Of a DNA stretch of 41,294 nucleotides, positions 38,658-41,294 are shown in pieces. Source of the stretch: an uncultured Mycoplasmatota bacterium (GTDB taxonomy: Bacteria > Bacillota_I > Bacilli_A > RF39 > UBA660). Positions within the stretch are counted from its first letter, which is position 1; each line of letters opens with the position of its first letter. A program made the translations under genes and the position numbers. The stretch covers positions 1 through 41,294 of the forward strand of contig UQVR01000008.1 in the NCBI GenBank assembly GCA_900544625.1, written 5' to 3'. The notes below the pieces were generated by a model, which searched no databases, was not told the origin of the DNA, and saw only the letters and a program-made list of their open reading frames with translations.

Positions 38658-40450
38658 TATTCATCACCTAAAACTGCTAAGAATGCCTCTTGAGGAACTT
38701 CAACCGTTCCAACCATTTTCATTCTTTTCTTTCCTTCCTTTTGTTTTTCTAATAATTTTCTTTTTCTGGAAACATCTCCACCATAACATTTTGCTAAAAC
38801 ATTCTTCTTTAAGGCGCTGATATTTTCTCTAGCTATTACTTTGGAGCCAATACTTGCTTGAATTGGTATTTGAAACATTTGTCTTGGTATTAATTCACGT
38901 AATTTCTTAACAATTGCACGTCCTTTTTGATAAGCAAAATCTTTATGAATAATAACACTCAAAGCATCTACAATTTCACCATTTAGTAAGATGTCCATTT
39001 TTACTAAACTACTTTCTTTATATCCACATAATTCATAATCAAATGAAGCATAACCTTTCGTAGTACTTTTTAATCTGTCATAAAAATCATATACTATCTC
39101 TGATAAGGGAATTTCATAGTGAACATCTATTCTTGTGGCGTCGATATAATCCACACTTTTGTAAATTCCACGCTTGTTTTGGCATAACTCCATAATAGCT
39201 CCGATGTATTCAGAAGGTGCTATTATATTTGTATATATATAAGGTTCTTTTATATAATTAATTTTTGTTTTTTCAGGCATTTTTGATGGAGCATCAACCT
39301 CTATGATACTTCCATCTGTTAGGGTTACTTCGTAAACTACACTTGGACTGGTAGCAATAATGCCAATATTAAATTCTCTTTCAATACGAGTAATAATTAC
39401 ATCCATATGTAAAAGACCTAGAAATCCAATACGAAAACCAAAACCTAAAGCTTCACTAGTTTCTGGTTCAAACGATAAAGCAGCATCATTTAATTTTAAT
39501 TTTATTAAGGCTTCTTTTAATTCTTCATATCTATTTGGTTCGGTCGGAAATATACCTGAGAAAACCATCGGTTTCATTTTTTTATAACCTTTAATTGGTT
39601 CTGTTGCTTCACGACCTACGACGGTAATGGTATCGCCGACAGAGACTGTACTTATGTCTTTAATTGATGCAGCAACATAACCTACTTCTCCGCTTTTTAG
39701 TTCATTATACTTTTCTTCTTTTGGGGTATGTACTCCGAGTTCTACAACTTCAAAAGTACTATTTGTTGCCATCATTTTTATAGTATCACCAATTTTTATT
39801 TTACCATCTACTAATTTAACTAATAAAACCACTCCTCGATAAGGATCAAAATATGAGTCAAATATTAAAGATCTTGTTTTATCTTCAACATTTATTTTAG
39901 GTTCAGGAATTTTTTCAATTACAGCATCTAAAATATCTTGAACTCCTTCTCCAGTTTTAGCACTACATAAAATTATATCATTTTCATTAAATCCTAAAAC
40001 ATCCACAAGTTCTTTTTTTACTCTTGGAATATCAGCATTTGGTAAATCTATCTTATTAATTACAGGTATAATTGTTAAATCTTGTTCCATAGCAAGATAC
40101 AGATTAGCTAAAGTTTGAGCTTCAATACCTTGAGCAGCATCTACAACTAAAATAGCACCTTCACAAGCTGCTAGACTTCTTGATACTTCATATGAAAAAT
40201 CGACATGACCAGGAGTATCAATTAAATTAATAACATAATCTTCATCTTTATATTTATAGTTTAATTTTACAGCATTTAATTTAATTGTTATTCCTCTTTC
40301 ACGTTCTAGATCCATACTGTCTAAAATTTGATCTTTCATTTCTCTTTTGGAAACAGCTCCGGTGATTTCTAAAAGTCTATCTGCTAGAGTACTTTTTCCA
40401 TGATCTATATGAGCAATTATTGAAAAATTTCTAATATTTTCTTTTTTCAT
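38657..40450 (-). CDS. lepA: Elongation factor 4 (LepA)
   Basis: Ribosomal GTPase that back-translocates or remodels stalled ribosomes. G1 is AHIDHGKSTLADRL, G2 region RERGITIKLNAV, G3 DTPGHVDFSYEVSR, G4 NKIDLPNAD, G5 SAKTGEGV, then EF-G-like domains and the LepA-specific C-terminal FQIPIQASIGSKVIARENI and GGDVSRKRKLLEKQKEGKKRM. The length (597 residues) is normal. ATG 40450 follows GGGGTG; fifteen upstream codons are not conserved. It forms an operon with the SpoIIID-like gene beyond it, overlapping by one base. Confidence 0.97.
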   Translation of the reverse strand: MKKENIRNFSIIAHIDHGKSTLADRLLEITGAVSKREMKDQILDSMDLERERGITIKLNAVKLNYKYKDEDYVINLIDTPGHVDFSYEVSRSLAACEGAILVVDAAQGIEAQTLANLYLAMEQDLTIIPVINKIDLPNADIPRVKKELVDVLGFNENDIILCSAKTGEGVQDILDAVIEKIPEPKINVEDKTRSLIFDSYFDPYRGVVLLVKLVDGKIKIGDTIKMMATNSTFEVVELGVHTPKEEKYNELKSGEVGYVAASIKDISTVSVGDTITVVGREATEPIKGYKKMKPMVFSGIFPTEPNRYEELKEALIKLKLNDAALSFEPETSEALGFGFRIGFLGLLHMDVIITRIEREFNIGIIATSPSVVYEVTLTDGSIIEVDAPSKMPEKTKINYIKEPYIYTNIIAPSEYIGAIMELCQNKRGIYKSVDYIDATRIDVHYEIPLSEIVYDFYDRLKSTTKGYASFDYELCGYKESSLVKMDILLNGEIVDALSVIIHKDFAYQKGRAIVKKLRELIPRQMFQIPIQASIGSKVIARENISALKKNVLAKCYGGDVSRKRKLLEKQKEGKKRMKMVGTVEVPQEAFLAVLGDE

Positions 40451-40500
40451 CTTTTTCACCCCTTTAATTGTACCAAAAAAACATACAAAAGTCATTAAAA

Positions 40501-40522
40501 AAGTTGGATTCTAAGCCAACTT
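40501..40522 (-). terminator. Terminator upstream of lepA
   Basis: AAGTTGG (40501-40507) / CCAACTT (40516-40522) hairpin followed by T6 on the minus strand; it overlaps the last codons of the 40511-41032 gene. Confidence 0.88.
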
Positions 40523-41032
40523 GTAGTCTTTGTATTCTATTTTAAAACCTAATGAAAAAAAACAATCTAAGTTTTGAACATCAATTATAAAAGTTAATTT
40601 ATTTTTGTTCTTTAAATAGTTTATTGTTTTTGAAATTTCTAATTCATCACTTATTTCATTTTTTATAAAATTACAATATGCACTATTTTCTGTTTCAAAG
40701 TATTTAATCTTAAGATTATCAATTTCAAAATACTTTTCTTTTATATCGTAATTATTTTCATAATAATTTAATGTTCGTTCAACACAAACAGCTGTTACTT
40801 TACAATATTTATCAAATAACGAAAATAGATTTTCATTAACAACTCGAATAATCATATTTTCTTTTAATATATTTTCTTTTAAAAATGATAGTATTTTAAT
40901 AAATAATTCTTCACTTGGTAAAACATCACCACTTCCTGCGCATAAAGTATCATCAGTTAAAATATAGGAAAATACTTTTACTCCGTTTTCTTCTATAAAG
41001 TATTCGTTTTTATTAATTTTTTTTATTGTCAT
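40511..41032 (-). CDS. Uncharacterised 173-residue protein
   Basis: I recognise no family. The N-terminal half (KINKNEYFIEENGVKVFSYI, LCAGSGDVLPSEELFIKILS) and the later alternating strands (KYFEIDNLKIKYFETENS) suggest an alpha/beta fold; FIIDVQNLDCFFSLGFKIEY at the end is reminiscent of GNAT C-termini, but no acetyl-CoA loop is seen, so I do not call it an acetyltransferase. There is no signal or span. It is monocistronic with a terminator before lepA. Confidence 0.7.
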   Translation of the reverse strand: MTIKKINKNEYFIEENGVKVFSYILTDDTLCAGSGDVLPSEELFIKILSFLKENILKENMIIRVVNENLFSLFDKYCKVTAVCVERTLNYYENNYDIKEKYFEIDNLKIKYFETENSAYCNFIKNEISDELEISKTINYLKNKNKLTFIIDVQNLDCFFSLGFKIEYKDYKLA

Positions 41033-41233
41033 AAAGACATCCCTCGAATTTATTTTATCATAGAGTTTAATAAATTACAAAATATCTTCAAAAATTTTAT
41101 ATTTTAGATTTCCCTAAAAATGAGACGAAATAGCCCGAATATCCCAATTTATGTCGATTTTTGACGGACGATTTTTCTTGCACTTTTTGGTACTTCTGTC
41201 TTAAGATATAGACTTATCGAAGGGAGAAATTTT

Positions 41234-41294
41234 ATGCCAAGTAAATTAATAGAAAAAAATAAAACAAAAGATGTCTTTTATGGCTTTAATTATG
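41234..41294 (+). CDS. Start of a plus-strand gene cut by the window edge
   Basis: ATG 41234 follows AAGGGAGAAA and opens a frame of 20 codons (MPSKLIEKNKTKDVFYGFNY) that continues past the window. About 100 upstream bases (41120-41215), including GACGGACG, are less AT-biased than the surroundings. Too little is visible to assign a function; a mobile-element gene is possible but unproven. Confidence 0.55.
   Translation, partial: MPSKLIEKNKTKDVFYGFNY

Noticed and set aside
40511..41032. Calling this gene a GNAT acetyltransferase
   Set aside because: The C-terminal pattern is suggestive, but no acetyl-CoA binding loop could be found.
1..41294. CRISPR arrays, rRNA operons, prophage
   Set aside because: No regularly spaced repeats, rRNA segments or phage structural genes were seen anywhere in the window.

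Overview
The window is chromosomal DNA from a very AT-rich Gram-positive-type bacterium. UGA is a stop (murG, the SpoU methylase) and Trp is read from TGG, so this is the standard code and not the Mycoplasma code. Spore-coat-type genes (CotZ-like, YjcZ-like, YlbD/YlbE), three SpoIIID-like regulators, a SEDS protein and topoisomerase IV of Bacilli type point to a spore-forming, probably uncultured gut lineage of Bacillota near Bacilli/Mollicutes. The lineage is inference. Nearly all genes lie on the minus strand in tight operons with 1-20 base overlaps.

Layout. 1-6.4 kb: murB and murG, a GDPD phosphodiesterase, a small membrane peptide, a Flg_new-repeat protein, then a translation cluster (trmD, rimM, SpoU methylase), a YgjP peptidase and mscL. 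6.4-11.4 kb: HD protein, DUF1003, DUF1287, an orphan pilin, the ylbE-ylbD pair and a large TasA-like/FN3-like surface protein. 11.5-15.9 kb: parC-parE. 16-21.2 kb is an accessory region: a coiled-coil membrane protein, a Fic remnant, a NatAB-type ABC exporter, a candidate type I toxin-antitoxin locus, a twice-frameshifted CFI-box gene, an unknown helical protein and a Fic gene. 21.2-25.3 kb is a spore-flavoured block: two YjcZ-like peptides, prsA, cotZ, a membrane-anchored EIIB-like protein, an unknown, a SEDS protein and a Tyr-rich coat-like protein. Several minus-strand genes here carry the same CATANNNTA -10 box expected of late mother-cell sigma factors. 25.3-32 kb: a double-HTH regulator, tyrS with a short T-box leader, an RluA-type synthase, tRNA-Ala, rpoZ, a second pilin operon, GNAT, a UDG-like protein, yqeY and rpsU.

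32.07-34.82 kb is the most striking locus: a C39-peptidase ABC exporter, a short membrane accessory protein and two adjacent tiny genes missed by ordinary gene finders. Both encode double-glycine leader peptides whose mature parts carry GxxxG motifs. This is a candidate class IIb (two-peptide) bacteriocin operon with no recognised immunity gene.

34.9-41.3 kb: a cadherin-like surface protein whose GTG start sits in a hairpin, hemW, three tandem paralogues (one fused to two SpoIIID-like HTHs) of a family I cannot name, lepA, an unknown gene, and the start of a plus-strand gene cut by the window edge.

Start codons were moved inward wherever a Shine-Dalgarno or conserved N-terminus required it. 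Several genes appear to start at TTG after the leader AGGTGAT.
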